A DNA stretch of 64,000 nucleotides, taken from Paenibacillus sp. 1011MAR3C5 (GTDB lineage Bacteria > Bacillota > Bacilli > Paenibacillales > Paenibacillaceae). The stretch is taken from contig NZ_QZCF01000003.1 of assembly GCF_003591485.1 (NCBI RefSeq), positions 62,001 to 126,000 of the forward strand, in the 5' to 3' direction. The first letter of the stretch is position 1. Every line of letters starts with the position of its first letter. The notes under the pieces were generated by a model. It was not told the DNA's origin. It saw only the letters and a list, made by a program, of their open reading frames with translations, and ran no database searches. The translations under genes and the position numbers were made by a program. Shown here in pieces: positions 16,835-24,780 of this stretch.

Positions 16835-17545
16835 CTACTCATCCTGTAACCGTCGTTGATACAAAACAACAGCTACAGTTGTTAAAACAACCGTCCATGC
16901 CAATATAATGAGGAGGGGTTTTAATAACTCTCCTGTTGTAAAGCCTGTATTGCGTATGCTTAGCAAATGCACAAGTTGAACGCTTGGCGTATAATCCAGC
17001 ACTTTGAAAATCGGGAAATCACCAAATAATAATGTTGCAACTGGAGGCGCGGTAAATATCATCGCTGCAGGAATGATAGATAATGATGCTTCAAGTAACG
17101 TCTTGGAGAATAAACCGCATATCGTCCCGACTGCTGTGTATAGAATAATCGAAAGAATGATTGCTGCCACAAACGCCCATAGACTAGCCGGCTCATAGCC
17201 CAATATAGAGGTAGCAATAGTCAGAATAATAGCAGACATCACAAAGACTAGAGTGCTTTTACCGATTAAAACATCTATGGTTGTGGCAGGTGTCATCATT
17301 AATGTTCGTAAAGTGTTGCGCTCCTTTTCCTCCGCAATCAAGCATGCTTGTGCTAAACACGTTAGTAACACAAAGGAAGTATTTAGAAGAAAACCGATTG
17401 CTCCAGGCAAAGACGGGCCTGCACTACGAAAAAGAAATGCGAAGAGAATTGGAACAAGCAAACAAATCGATACTCCATAATTGCGGGAAAATTCTTTATA
17501 ATCCTTCACAAATACCGCTTGAGCACGTTTCAATGAGATACTCAT
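16835..17545 (-). CDS. ABC-2-type transporter permease
   Basis: A 236-residue integral membrane protein with six hydrophobic segments and the cytosolic EEKERNTLRTLMMTP motif between helices 2 and 3 that is diagnostic of ABC-2 exporters (drug, lantibiotic or Na+ efflux types). The ATG overlaps the stop of a preceding ABC ATPase remnant (ATGA), so the two were once translationally coupled. With the ATPase reduced to a stub, this permease has no visible engine nearby. It ends 25 bases before secA2. Confidence 0.85.
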   Translation of the reverse strand: MSISLKRAQAVFVKDYKEFSRNYGVSICLLVPILFAFLFRSAGPSLPGAIGFLLNTSFVLLTCLAQACLIAEEKERNTLRTLMMTPATTIDVLIGKSTLVFVMSAIILTIATSILGYEPASLWAFVAAIILSIILYTAVGTICGLFSKTLLEASLSIIPAAMIFTAPPVATLLFGDFPIFKVLDYTPSVQLVHLLSIRNTGFTTGELLKPLLIILAWTVVLTTVAVVLYQRRLQDE

Positions 17546-17694
17546 CGTAACTCACTTCCTGTCATTTTAATAAAGATATTACCTGGTCTTGGCTCTTTCG
17601 TTTCTAATTGATCAATCAACCCTCGCTTCATCCAATCGGCTATTTGATCAGCCGTTGATGGTCTAAGTATATAAAGATTCCATGCTTCTAACCA
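17542..17694 (-). pseudogene. ABC transporter ATPase, C-terminal stub
   Basis: The frame ending at the TGA that overlaps the permease ATG reads QIADWMKRGLIDQLE, then PGNIFIKMTGSELR, the latter like the xxEDVFLxLTGRxLR tail of DrrA/CcmA-type ATPases. It is open for only about 50 codons before a TGA at 17695, and no Walker motifs are present. Just upstream (17695-17770) another frame holds HGWYHSGDNSYIS, reminiscent of an AMP-forming acyl ligase motif but too short to assign. A deletion removed most of the ATPase gene. Confidence 0.55.
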
Positions 17695-17773
17695 TCAAAA
17701 TCCGCCGAAATGTAGCTGTTATCGCCTGAATGGTACCACCCATGCTTGAATGGTTCGACAATTTCCCCGGAAA

Positions 17774-18709
17774 TTAAATATTGAGAAGTGCTTTTAATTC
17801 TTGCAATTTTGAACGAGATAACGGTACCACGTCATCTTTACCTGTATTTAATCGCAAGCTGTAGCTATTCTTCGTCCATGTAATAATCTCTCTTACCTTT
17901 TGCAGATTAACGATATAGGAGCGGTGACATCTAAAAAATCCGAAATTCAATAATCTCTGTTCGAGCTCGGTTAGCGTCAAAGCACAGTCATAATGTTCTC
18001 CACTCACATGGACAAGGATCGAACCATTTATACTTTCGATATAATCGATTTCAGGCGGATTAAATAAAATCACTTTGTCCTTTCTTTTCGTAGAAATCTT
18101 CTGCAAGGTTATATTGACCTGATCTTGTTCCTGCACTTCCTGCTTATCCCCGTCAGAGTCCCGAATATCCAATGGATGAAATCCGGAATCATTCAATCGA
18201 TAAATGGCATCACAGGAAATCATGGCATCCTCTAAATTCGACGTTAAAATTAAAATCTGCTTTTCTTCCGATAGGTCATCCAAAATTCGTTTCAATTGAC
18301 GGCGATCTTGCTCTTCCAAGTAAAAATAGGGCTCCTCCAGTACAAGAGTAGGCTGATGCGCAAAAAAGACACGCAGCAAGGTCACATACATCCTTTTCGA
18401 TGAGCTGAGGTCCTTGATTTTTACTTTCCGTTCTTCTTTTAAAGCAAAATAATCGATTAACGAAGCGACACGCTCATTCCTCTCCGTTACGTTGATTAGA
18501 AAGGTAAGTAGTTCTTCCACAGTTAAACGCATATACTCGTTTTGCCCAGCTCGAAATAAATAATAGTGGGAATGATCCATTAATTGATTCATTAAAAACT
18601 GCTTTCGCTTCAAGTCCGTTATAATGCCAATCGACTGGTTCGATGTCATATGTAATTCGATCTTCGGCAGAAATAATTCATCATTATCATACATGGGTTG
18701 AAATTGCAT
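17774..18709 (-). CDS. LytTR-type regulator with a degenerate ABC-ATPase-like N-terminal domain
   Basis: A 311-residue protein. Residues 1 to about 200 resemble an ABC ATPase in outline: a LSSSKRMYVTLLRVF signature-like helix, a Walker-B-like TLVLEEPYFYLEEQDR and a D-loop/switch region LILTSNLEDA. No Walker A is present where it should be (IGIITDLKRKQF). Residues about 210-311 are a LytTR DNA-binding domain (IDYIESINGSILVHV, CHRSYIVNLQKVREI, LSRSKLQEL). ATG 18709 has GGGAGG 5 bases upstream. It is first in the minus-strand series leading to the ABC permease, so it probably controls that operon, perhaps by sensing the transporter. Confidence 0.8.
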   Translation of the reverse strand: MQFQPMYDNDELFLPKIELHMTSNQSIGIITDLKRKQFLMNQLMDHSHYYLFRAGQNEYMRLTVEELLTFLINVTERNERVASLIDYFALKEERKVKIKDLSSSKRMYVTLLRVFFAHQPTLVLEEPYFYLEEQDRRQLKRILDDLSEEKQILILTSNLEDAMISCDAIYRLNDSGFHPLDIRDSDGDKQEVQEQDQVNITLQKISTKRKDKVILFNPPEIDYIESINGSILVHVSGEHYDCALTLTELEQRLLNFGFFRCHRSYIVNLQKVREIITWTKNSYSLRLNTGKDDVVPLSRSKLQELKALLNI

Positions 18710-18803
18710 GCTGTCCTCCCAATCAGTTCCTCTATAGGATATATAGAACAATTATAATGTTGGGATAATTGTTTGTCAGTTTCTATTAAAAAACAATGCA
18801 TTT

Positions 18804-19232
18804 TTGCTAGGACAGATGTATGCCCATCCTTTTGAAACGCCTGCGTATACTGACGGAGGGCTGCAAGATTATTCCAGGTTATGGGGTGTCATAACGGAGC
18901 TCGATTCACGCAACTATTTACAGGGGGAGCAGAACAATTATTATCCGGCCAATCAGCTGCAGCCAAGACCCAGAACGAATACAAGACGCCTTTGTGGCCT
19001 GATGATGCGGATAACTCATTGGCATACGGTCTCGGTTGGGACAGTGTTAATCTGTATCCTTTCGGCGAATATGGGATGAAGGCGCTGACCAAAGGCGGGG
19101 CCACGGCCTCTAACAGGCGTCGCCCGTTGTGCTTCCCGAGCAGGATATAGCGGCAGCGGTCGTCACTTCCGGCGGATACAACCAGCTTATGGCGAACGAG
19201 ATCCTGCTTCAGGCGCTGAAGGAGAAAGGGAC
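18804..19232 (+). pseudogene. Serine beta-lactamase-like hydrolase, C-terminal remnant with frameshifts
   Basis: Three frames together give the C-terminal half of a class C beta-lactamase/transpeptidase-like hydrolase: AHPFETPAYTDGGLQDYSR (frame 1), NSLAYGLGWDSVNLYPFGEYG and ALTKGG (frame 2), and LPEQDIAAAVVTSGGYNQ, EILLQALKEKG (frame 3). The N-terminal part with the SxxK nucleophile is missing. The remnant ends directly at a GGGCTG-type hairpin. Confidence 0.7.
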
Positions 19233-19234
19233 AA

Positions 19235-19282
19235 GGGCTGTGATAGGCTGCCGGGAGGGCGGCTTGTTGCAGCCCTTTTTTT
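19235..19282 (+). terminator. GGGCTG-type hairpin terminator
   Basis: GGGCTGTGATAGGCTGCC (19235-19252) pairs with GGCGGCTTGTTGCAGCCC (19258-19275), followed by seven Ts. A classical intrinsic terminator and a member of the dispersed hairpin family. Confidence 0.75.
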
Positions 19283-19409
19283 GTTCTGGTCAAGCGAGAG
19301 TATCACAACTTATAACAACAAAAATATATCTAAATTCGTCATAAATTTATTGTAAAACGATAAATATATGCTAGAATAAAATGAATTCAATGAAGTGAGG
19401 GGCTTTCTT

Positions 19410-19892
19410 ATGAGACGAGGAACAACATTCTTATTGAAGATGACAATTGCTTTAATGGGAATTGCAGCTCTTGCATTGTGCGTTTTTCTGGTGCCTGAAA
19501 TCGCGAATTTCGCGGGGGAATTGTATCCGAACAGGACGTATATGGAATCTCTCGTGTACATCGCATTATATGTGCCAGCGATTCCTTTTTACATCGCTCT
19601 ATATCAGGCGCTTCAGCTTTTAAGCTACATCGACAAGAACATCGCGTTCTCGGAATTATCAGTGCAGGCTTTGAGGAATATCAAATACTGCGCGATTGCA
19701 ATCAGTGGTTTGTTTGTGTTAAGCATGCCGATCTTCTATCTCATGGCGGACAAGGATGATGCTCCGGGAATAATCGTAATTGGAATGGTTATCATTTTTG
19801 CCTCCATGGTCATTGGCGTTTTTGCTGCCGTTCTTCAGAGGCTTTTGCAAGAGGCTATTGATATCAAATCAGAAAATGACTTGACGGTCTGA
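19410..19892 (+). CDS. DUF2975 membrane protein
   Basis: A 160-residue four-helix membrane protein (LLKMTIALMGIAALALCV; YVPAIPFYIALYQALQLL; IKYCAIAISGLFVL; GIIVIGMVIIFASMV) with the cytosolic segment LLSYIDKNIAFSELSVQALRNIKYCA, the hallmark of DUF2975. ATG 19410 follows GTGAGGGG (19395-19402). DUF2975 proteins are almost always paired with a small XRE regulator, as here, with 10 bases between them. Biochemical role unknown; the pair is usually read as a membrane protein with its own transcriptional switch. Confidence 0.85.
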   Translation: MRRGTTFLLKMTIALMGIAALALCVFLVPEIANFAGELYPNRTYMESLVYIALYVPAIPFYIALYQALQLLSYIDKNIAFSELSVQALRNIKYCAIAISGLFVLSMPIFYLMADKDDAPGIIVIGMVIIFASMVIGVFAAVLQRLLQEAIDIKSENDLTV

Positions 19893-19902
19893 GGTGAACA
19901 TT

Positions 19903-20115
19903 ATGGCGATCATAATCAATATTGATGTGATGTTGGCAAAGCGAAAAATGAGCGTAACGGAGCTTTCGGAGAGGGTTGGCATTACAATGGCTAACCTCTC
20001 TATCTTGAAAAACGGAAAGGCAAAGGCAATTCGCTTATCAACATTGGAGGCTATTTGCAAGCACTTGGAATGTCAGCCGGGAGATATTTTGGAGTACAAA
20101 GACGATGAGGTCTAA
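19903..20115 (+). CDS. Small XRE/Cro-family regulator (YozG-like)
   Basis: A 70-residue, single-domain helix-turn-helix protein (MLAKRKMSVTELSERVGITMANLSILKNGKAKAIRLSTLEAICKHLECQPGDIL). ATG 19903 follows GAGGTGAACATT, which overlaps the stop region of the DUF2975 gene; an in-frame GTG at 19894 lies in the SD. It is the standard partner of DUF2975 proteins and probably autoregulates the pair. Confidence 0.9.
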   Translation: MAIIINIDVMLAKRKMSVTELSERVGITMANLSILKNGKAKAIRLSTLEAICKHLECQPGDILEYKDDEV

Positions 20116-20310
20116 GCATAGGGTAGGTATGACGATGGATGAATCAAACTCATCGATGGCCGAAGTGAGAGAAGGATGTTTCCACGGTAGCGCCATGAAA
20201 CATGTGAGAATGATACGGGAACTTGGGCATGTCATTCGGTTTGTCACAAAACAGATCCGTTATTTGTCTGTATAGGTGTATCAAACTAGTGAGTGAGGGA
20301 GAGGCCGAAG

Positions 20311-20936
20311 TTGGAGAAACTGCTTGTTATTATTGCGCATCCCAAAGTAGAGAGCGAGTCGTCCGTAAGTTTGCAAGTGCTGGATCATTTTCTGAAGACT
20401 TATAAAAGAGTTCATGCGGAAGGGCTTGTCGAACAAATCGATTTATATCGAGCATACATTCCTTCGATAGATCGTACTTTTTTAAGCCTGCAGGAAAAAA
20501 GGCGACAGGAGAGCGTCTGAGCGGAGAAGAAGAGGAGCTCGATTCTCGGATGTCGAAGCTTCTTCAACAATTTAAAGGCGCGAAAAAATATGTTATTGCC
20601 ATGCCGCTGCATAACTTTAACATTCCTTCCAAGCTGAAAGACTACATGGATAACATTCTGATCGCCAAGGAGACCTTTGCCTATACGGACAAGGGATCGG
20701 TGGGTCTGCTGAACGACGGCAGGAAGGTGCTTGTCATTCAAGCGAGCGATGGGATCTATACGAACCAAGATTGGTATACGGAAGTCGAGTATTCCCACAA
20801 ATTTTTAAAAGCCATGTTCAATTTCATGGGAGTCGAGTATCAAATCATCCGTGCGCAAGGGAACTATTCTCTGGGAAGAGATGAAGTATTGGCTAAGGCC
20901 CTTCAGGAAGCCGATTCGGCGGCTGCATCCTTCTAG
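20311..20936 (+). pseudogene. azoR: FMN-dependent NADH-azoreductase, one frameshift
   Basis: TTG 20311 (GGGAGAGG 8 bases upstream) opens MEKLLVIIAHPKVESESSVSL..., the flavodoxin-like N-terminus of AzoR. The frame stops at 20518, but the homologous protein continues one frame over (AGKKATGERLSGEEE, then MPLHNFNIPSKLKDYMDNILIAKETFAYT, YSHKFLKAMFNFMGV) to 20936. The shift lies near 20490, between TTTTTT and AAAAAA runs, so slippage mutation or a sequencing error are both possible. Restored, the enzyme would be about 208 residues, the usual family length, reducing azo or quinone compounds with NADH. Confidence 0.75.
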
Positions 20937-20992
20937 AGAAAGCGCGGTTCGAAGAAACCATAGAGTGGAAAAAGTGGTTCCAAAACCTTGAA

Positions 20993-21016
20993 AGGCGACC
21001 CCAATTGGGGTCGCCT
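20993..21016. terminator. 24-bp perfect palindrome between convergent genes
   Basis: AGGCGACCCCAATTGGGGTCGCCT is fully self-complementary and sits between azoR and the convergent DUF1904 gene. A T-run is missing, so its function as a bidirectional terminator is likely but not certain. Confidence 0.5.
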
Positions 21017-21092
21017 ACTTGTGTATACCGGCCTCGAAATCTGTAGAAAACGAAGTATCTGGCGGTTTCGACGGCAGTAATTATGTCATCAG

Positions 21093-21425
21093 CTAGGAAC
21101 CATAGCGGCGTCCGTTCATATAAAAATTGTCCTCGCGGCCAACCCGGAAGGAAAGCTCCAAATCGGGTATACCGAGCGACCGGACATGCCTATCGATGGC
21201 CTCGGCCATCTTGTCGCGCACTTCATCTCCCCGCTCAAACCACCATACGTCGATGAACGGGTACGAATCGGTATATTTGCCGTCGAATATAGCGGTGACG
21301 TGCAGGCACTCTAAGGTGAAATTATCCGTTCCGCATTGGCATATGGCGGCCATCTCTTCTACGAGAGGTATGCTAATGGCACGTATGCCCTCGGCTGGAA
21401 TTCCTCTAAAAATTAATTGCGGCAT
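21093..21425 (-). CDS. DUF1904 family protein (tautomerase-like fold)
   Basis: A 110-residue protein beginning MPQLIFRGIPAE, with Pro2 immediately after Met as in tautomerase-superfamily proteins, where Pro1 of the mature protein is catalytic. The later VWWFERGDEVRDKMAEAIDRHV matches DUF1904. Function is not established for the family. RBS AGGAGGATATTAG precedes the ATG. Single gene. Confidence 0.75.
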   Translation of the reverse strand: MPQLIFRGIPAEGIRAISIPLVEEMAAICQCGTDNFTLECLHVTAIFDGKYTDSYPFIDVWWFERGDEVRDKMAEAIDRHVRSLGIPDLELSFRVGREDNFYMNGRRYGS

Positions 21426-21556
21426 CTAATATCCTCCTGTCGATATGACGTTAGCTCTTGTCATTTTATTATTGTATATGTACAACTCTGTCTGTGGCAA
21501 GATGGCTCATCAGCGATCATAGATGATCTATCCATATCCTATAGGAGGTGTGCAGG

Positions 21557-21655
21557 ATGCACGACGTTTACGGAGAGAACTATGTTATGATGGAGGAAGA
21601 CGAAAGTATGGAGTTCCCGTTCTATTCACCTTTGAAGGAAAGAAAAAAACGATGA
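21557..21655 (+). CDS. Small acidic ORF upstream of cat (32 residues)
   Basis: ATG 21557 follows AGGAGGTGTGCAGG (a near-perfect SD at 21543-21549) and opens a 32-codon frame (MHDVYGENYVMMEEDESM... ending KERKKR). A possible promoter TTGTCA-N17-TACAAC lies at about 21456-21484. It is acidic at the start and basic at the end, has no known family and lies 16 bases before the cat leader peptide. It could be a real small protein or part of the leader of the resistance gene. Confidence 0.4.
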   Translation: MHDVYGENYVMMEEDESMEFPFYSPLKERKKR

Positions 21656-21670
21656 GGAATGTGATAGGAA

Positions 21671-21700
21671 ATGGTTAAGTCAGTTGACGTTCCCTCCTAA
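21671..21700 (+). CDS. Candidate cat leader peptide (9 residues)
   Basis: ATG 21671 opens MVKSVDVPS with TAA at 21698-21700. The stop and last codons lie inside the left arm of the hairpin that masks the cat ribosome binding site. Inducible cat genes of Gram-positive bacteria use a leader of this size on which a drug-stalled ribosome opens the hairpin. The SD of the leader (ATAGGAA) is modest. Confidence 0.5.
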   Translation: MVKSVDVPS

Positions 21701-21721
21701 ACTACAAACATTTTAGGAGGG
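21692..21721 (+). promoter_or_regulatory. Translational attenuator hairpin masking the cat RBS
   Basis: CCCTCCTAAA (21692-21701) is the exact complement of TTTAGGAGGG (21712-21721), and the right arm contains the only Shine-Dalgarno of the cat gene. In the folded mRNA translation of cat would be blocked until a ribosome stalled on the leader opens the left arm. This is the mechanism known for cat-86 and pC194/pC221-type cat genes. Confidence 0.75.
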
Positions 21722-21727
21722 TGAACA

Positions 21728-22387
21728 ATGAATTTTAATCGGATTAATATGGAGCGATGGGCACGAAAGCCATATTTTGAACACTATATGAATCAGGTAA
21801 GATGCACTTACAGCATGACGGCTAATCTTGATATTGCTGAACTGCGGACAGAACTTAGAGTCAGGGAGATGAAGCTATATCCAGCCCTGATCTACATGAT
21901 TACGACGGTAGTTAATCGTCATCGTGAGTTCCGGACTTGCTTTGATGCGGAGGGAAGTCTTGGGTTCTGGGACCAGATGTCTCCCAGCTTCACCATATTC
22001 CATGAAGAGGATAAGACCTTCTCAAGCATTTGGACTCCGTATTGTGCAGAGTTTATCCAATTTTATGGCGGGTATCTCAAGCAGACGGAAACCTACAAGA
22101 ATGCGACTCAGCTATTCCCTGATTCTAGCGAACCGCTGGGCACATTCCCCATCTCAAGCATTCCATGGGTGAACTTCACGGGATTTAATCTGAATGTTTA
22201 TAACGAGGGAACTTACTTGCTGCCCATATTTACAATAGGAAAATTCGATAAGCTGGACGACAAGGTACTGTTGCCCTTATCTGTACAGCTTCATCATGCC
22301 GTTTGCGATGGCTATCATGCAGGCTTGTTATTCAGCGAGCTTCAAGAAATGGCGGCTGATTGCAAGAGCTGGCTGGCAGGGAATTGA
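21728..22387 (+). CDS. catA: Type A chloramphenicol O-acetyltransferase
   Basis: A 219-residue cytoplasmic homotrimeric enzyme that acetylates the 3-hydroxyl of chloramphenicol with acetyl-CoA. The signature HHAVCDGYH lies at residues 189-197, including the catalytic base His; other family marks are RKPYFEHYMN near the start, FRTCFD, and SSIPWVNFTGFNL in the middle. The length is normal for the type A family. The RBS is occluded by a leader hairpin (see attenuator). It is monocistronic and followed by a strong hairpin. Whether it confers resistance in this strain cannot be told from sequence. Confidence 0.93.
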   Translation: MNFNRINMERWARKPYFEHYMNQVRCTYSMTANLDIAELRTELRVREMKLYPALIYMITTVVNRHREFRTCFDAEGSLGFWDQMSPSFTIFHEEDKTFSSIWTPYCAEFIQFYGGYLKQTETYKNATQLFPDSSEPLGTFPISSIPWVNFTGFNLNVYNEGTYLLPIFTIGKFDKLDDKVLLPLSVQLHHAVCDGYHAGLLFSELQEMAADCKSWLAGN

Positions 22388-22427
22388 TCTTGAGTATGGC
22401 TGCAATCCTATAGATTGCAGTCATGTT

Positions 22428-22457
22428 GGAGTCGTGTTGACGCACGGCTCCTTTTTT
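22428..22457 (+). terminator. Terminator hairpin after cat (second copy of the toxin-locus hairpin)
   Basis: GGAGTCGTG (22428-22436) and CACGGCTCC (22443-22451) followed by TTTTTT. Sequence and stem match the hairpin at 4848-4871. Confidence 0.75.
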
Positions 22458-22463
22458 AATTTC

Positions 22464-22492
22464 ATTAGAACTGCCCTGATCTAGATATGCAA
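22464..22492 (-). promoter_or_regulatory. Relic of an antisense (antitoxin) promoter
   Basis: On the minus strand TTGCAT-N17-TCTAAT (22492-22464) has the same -35, the same spacer length and the same 12-base distance from the hairpin as the promoter at 4884-4912. No holin-like peptide is present beside it, so the toxin half appears lost and cat occupies its place. It may still fire an antisense RNA into the 3' end of cat. Confidence 0.5.
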
Positions 22493-22565
22493 GTTGGATT
22501 TTGGTTCCAGCCGGAAAACTCTTATAATAGAAGAGACAATAACGACATGGGGCAGGTGGAATGCC

Positions 22566-23249
22566 ATGCAAGCGAAGATTATGGTCATCGAAGACGAAAA
22601 AGCGATTGCGGATGCGATCTCCTATGCCCTGAAGCGTGAAGGCTACGAGGTGGAGGTCATCGATCGCGGGGATACCGCCGCGAAGCGTCTTGGAGAGATT
22701 CGTCCGGACGCCATCATCCTCGATGTGATGCTGCCCGGCATGGACGGCTACGACGTGCTCAAGAAGTTGCAGGATAAAGATGGGATCGGCGTCATTATGC
22801 TGACAGCCAAGGAAGACATCGTGAACAAGGTGCTGGGACTGGAGCTTGGGGCTGACGACTATATGACGAAGCCCTTCGACATGCGGGAGCTGCTCGCGCG
22901 GCTCAAGTCCCTCCTTAGACGGATACAGGCCGCCGGAGAAAAGAAGGAGCCAAATGAGATTCGGCTAGGCGGAGTGAAGGTGAGCGTCGCTAGAAGAACG
23001 GTTATTGCGGGAGAACGGAAGCTGGAGCTGACGCCCAAGGAGTTCGATCTAATGGCTCTGCTGGCAGCCAATCCAGATAGGGTCTATGAGAGGGAGCAAT
23101 TACTGGACCTGGTGTGGGGGATGGATTATTACGGAGGCACGCGTACGGTAGACATTCATGTGCAGAGGCTGCGCAAGAAGCTGGGACCCGACTACGGCGA
23201 TACCATCCAGACCGTTCATGGCATTGGCTACAGGGCGTCCGCATGGTGA
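22566..23249 (+). CDS. OmpR/PhoB-family response regulator
   Basis: A 227-residue response regulator: receiver domain with Asp53 (IILDVMLPGMDG) and Lys in TKPFDMRELLARL, linker, and winged-helix DNA-binding domain (ELTPKEFDLMALLAANPDRVYEREQLL ... VHGIGYRAS). ATG 22566 follows GCAGGTGG; the upstream extension of the open frame overlaps the antisense promoter relic and is not used. It overlaps the kinase gene by 7 bases. No target is obvious apart from the lipoprotein gene downstream. Confidence 0.95.
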   Translation: MQAKIMVIEDEKAIADAISYALKREGYEVEVIDRGDTAAKRLGEIRPDAIILDVMLPGMDGYDVLKKLQDKDGIGVIMLTAKEDIVNKVLGLELGADDYMTKPFDMRELLARLKSLLRRIQAAGEKKEPNEIRLGGVKVSVARRTVIAGERKLELTPKEFDLMALLAANPDRVYEREQLLDLVWGMDYYGGTRTVDIHVQRLRKKLGPDYGDTIQTVHGIGYRASAW

Positions 23250-24700
23250 GAGTTAGCATCAAGCTGAAGTTTAGCCTGTTCCTCGCCGGTCTGCTGCTGC
23301 TCACGGTATTCGTGCTAAGCCATTTGGTCCTGCAGGGAATCGAGCGGAATCAACGTACGCAGACAGAGGGTCTCCTTGCTCAGCAAGCCGACACGGCGAA
23401 CGTCTATTTCATCCAATCCATTATGGAGCAATCCAGTAAAGTTCCCCAGACCTTCCTGGAGACCAATGGAGCGGCGTTCGGCGAGCAGCTAGCGCTGATC
23501 AGCGGGCAGCCTGTCGTGCTATACGATGGGAATGGCGTCATCATGGGGAGGAAGCATGCCCCTCCATCCGATAGCATCAAGCAGACACTGGCCTATGCGC
23601 TGAAGAACAAGACCGCTTATTTGGTGGAAGGGGAGTCCATGTATTATTTGACCCCGCTGCGCGCAGGGGGAGAGCAGGTTGGCGTCGTCCAATTTTATTA
23701 CTCCCTCCGAGACCATCAAGCCTTCTACGATGAGATCAAACGATTGTTCATCTATATCGGTACAGGCGTATTCGTGCTTAGCTTCCTCTTGGCCTATTTG
23801 TTTTTCAACTCCTTCGCCCGCAGCATCATTAGGCTGAACGATACGGTTGGACGTATCCGAGAGGGACAGTTCGCTGTGCCAGACATGAAGCGGAGAGACG
23901 AGATCGGGGAGCTGGGAGCAGGCATAGCCGCCATGAGCGAACGGCTCATGGCTACGATGCGAGATAAGGACGAGGAGCGGGAGAAGCTGGCGCTAGCTGT
24001 TCGCAAGCTATCGGAGCTGGATCGGCAGCAGAAGGAGTTCATCGGCAATGTCACGCATGAGTTCAAGACACCGCTGACTTCCATTAAAGCCTACCTCGAT
24101 CTGCTCGACATGTATCCCGATGACGAGGAGCTGCTGAACACGGCCAAAACCCATATCGCCGGAGAGGCTCAGAGGCTCTACGAGATGGTGGAGAAGGTGC
24201 TGCAATTGTCAGCGATGGAGAAATACGATTTTGAGTACAACAAGGAAATACTCGAGGTACGGGGTACAATTGAGTCGGTGCTGAGCAGCCTGAAGGGGAA
24301 GATGGACAAGTTCGGCCTCTCGCTGGAGACGGATTTGCACGAAGCCTACATGGAAGCCGACAAGGATTATATGAATATTGTGCTGGCGAACCTGCTGGAC
24401 AATGCCATCAAATACAACAAGACGGACGGCCGTATTTGCGTAAGCAGCTTCGTCAGGGACAACGAGATCATCATCGAGATAGCCGACACGGGGATCGGCA
24501 TTCCTGGGGAAGTCGCGGATCAAATTTTCGAAGCCTTCTATACGGTAGATAAGAACAGAGCCAGGGAGCATGGCGGCGCCGGACTGGGGCTATCGCTGGC
24601 GAAGCGCTATGCCGAGACGCAGGGAGGCAGCATCTCTATCGTGAAGTCGGATGGCAGCGGTACGACATTCCGAATGACGTTCCCGTTACAAACTCGCTGA
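23243..24700 (+). CDS. HAMP sensor histidine kinase
   Basis: A 485-residue membrane kinase with helix 1 at about residues 8-28, an extracellular domain of about 140 residues (probably a PAS/CACHE-like sensor), helix 2 at about 172-195, HAMP (about 195-250), HisKA with His272 in VTHEFKTPLTS, and HATPase_c with NLLDNAIKYN, DTGIGIP, FEAFYTVDK and GAGLGLSLAKR. ATGGTGA overlaps the regulator stop; GTG 23246 is an alternative start. The sizeable external domain implies an extracytoplasmic ligand, unlike the kinase at 820-1908. Confidence 0.95.
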   Translation: MVRVSIKLKFSLFLAGLLLLTVFVLSHLVLQGIERNQRTQTEGLLAQQADTANVYFIQSIMEQSSKVPQTFLETNGAAFGEQLALISGQPVVLYDGNGVIMGRKHAPPSDSIKQTLAYALKNKTAYLVEGESMYYLTPLRAGGEQVGVVQFYYSLRDHQAFYDEIKRLFIYIGTGVFVLSFLLAYLFFNSFARSIIRLNDTVGRIREGQFAVPDMKRRDEIGELGAGIAAMSERLMATMRDKDEEREKLALAVRKLSELDRQQKEFIGNVTHEFKTPLTSIKAYLDLLDMYPDDEELLNTAKTHIAGEAQRLYEMVEKVLQLSAMEKYDFEYNKEILEVRGTIESVLSSLKGKMDKFGLSLETDLHEAYMEADKDYMNIVLANLLDNAIKYNKTDGRICVSSFVRDNEIIIEIADTGIGIPGEVADQIFEAFYTVDKNRAREHGGAGLGLSLAKRYAETQGGSISIVKSDGSGTTFRMTFPLQTR

Positions 24701-24780
24701 ATTTGTTTACAACTTGGAAACAACTCTATGCTGAATCGCAACATTCGGTTGGTATTGTATGCATTAGGGAGGCGAATACA

